A stretch of 14,527 nt of DNA. Source: Chloroflexota bacterium (lineage in GTDB: Bacteria; Chloroflexota; Dormibacteria; Aeolococcales; Aeolococcaceae). The stretch covers positions 1 to 14,527 of the forward strand of contig JAQBPI010000194.1 of assembly GCA_028287605.1 (NCBI GenBank), given 5' to 3'. A program made the translations under genes and the position numbers. The notes beneath the pieces were generated by a model. The model ran no database searches. It had not been told where the DNA came from and saw only the letters and a program-made list of their open reading frames with translations. Positions 14,377-14,527 of the stretch are shown here, piece by piece (position 1 is the first letter of the stretch; the number at the start of each line of letters is the position of its first letter).

Positions 14377-14527
14377 TCGGCGCCCGTTCCGTTCCCGAGG
14401 GGCCGGCCCGCAGCGTCCTGCTGCTCGGCGGCCTGGCCGCGGCCATGACCGTGCGCGTCGCCGCGGGTCTGGGCACCACCCGGGCCGGGGCGCTCTTCGC
14501 GGTGCTGCTCCTCGCCACCGCCGCGGC
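14373..14527 (+). CDS. Unidentified membrane protein, 5' fragment
   Basis: The frame opens at GTG 14373, overlapping the previous stop as GTGA, and stays open to the window edge (51 codons). The fragment begins MIGARSVPEG and then has two hydrophobic stretches (about 15-25 and 39-51) around a short polar turn. The overlap and codon use make it a likely real gene, co-translated with the binding protein. It does not resemble the start of a LivH/LivM permease. Function is unknown. Confidence 0.6.
   Translation, partial: MIGARSVPEGPARSVLLLGGLAAAMTVRVAAGLGTTRAGALFAVLLLATAA

Noticed and set aside
1..14527. Mobile element, CRISPR array, tRNA or phage/defence genes
   Set aside because: No transposase, integrase, direct-repeat array or tRNA-like cloverleaf was seen on either strand.

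Overview
The window is a very GC-rich bacterial segment with tight gene packing, many 4-base stop/start overlaps and GTG starts. An actinobacterial-type mce operon (two YrbE permeases plus six MCE proteins) points to a high-GC monoderm-like lineage. Actinomycetota, including deep branches such as Thermoleophilia, or a neighbouring phylum such as Dormibacterota would fit. The sequence alone does not settle which, and no rRNA or tRNA is visible.

Left and centre (1-11351, minus strand): one long leftward gene train. In transcription order it is yrbEA (10572-11351), yrbEB (9770-10564), an MlaF/MceG-type ABC ATPase (8817-9752), six single-MCE-domain proteins in mceA-F order (1661-8801), and a ChoD/cholesterol-oxidase-like GMC flavoprotein that runs off the left edge (1-1628). 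Neighbours overlap or are at most 32 bases apart, so the ten genes look like a single transcription unit. By family knowledge the product is an ABC-powered lipid importer: YrbE dimer and ATPase in the membrane, MCE subunits forming the extracytoplasmic tunnel. The downstream GMC oxidoreductase suggests a sterol or related hydroxylated lipid as cargo, but this is inference.

Divergent intergenic region (11352-11522): it holds a good -10 box (TATACT) reading left into the mce operon, a -10 box (TATGCT) placed to give a leaderless transcript of the rightward gene, and a perfect 12-bp palindrome (CACCGATCGGTG) between the two. The palindrome is a candidate shared operator.

Right (11523-14527, plus strand): a glycosyltransferase with an unusual GT2-GtrA-GAF domain order, then a lipoprotein-type type I periplasmic binding protein (LivK-like), then the start of an unidentified membrane protein coupled to it by a GTGA overlap.

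Most long open frames antisense to these genes are artefacts of high GC. I see no mobile element, CRISPR array, RNA gene or large repeat. There is no gene-free stretch over 300 bases.
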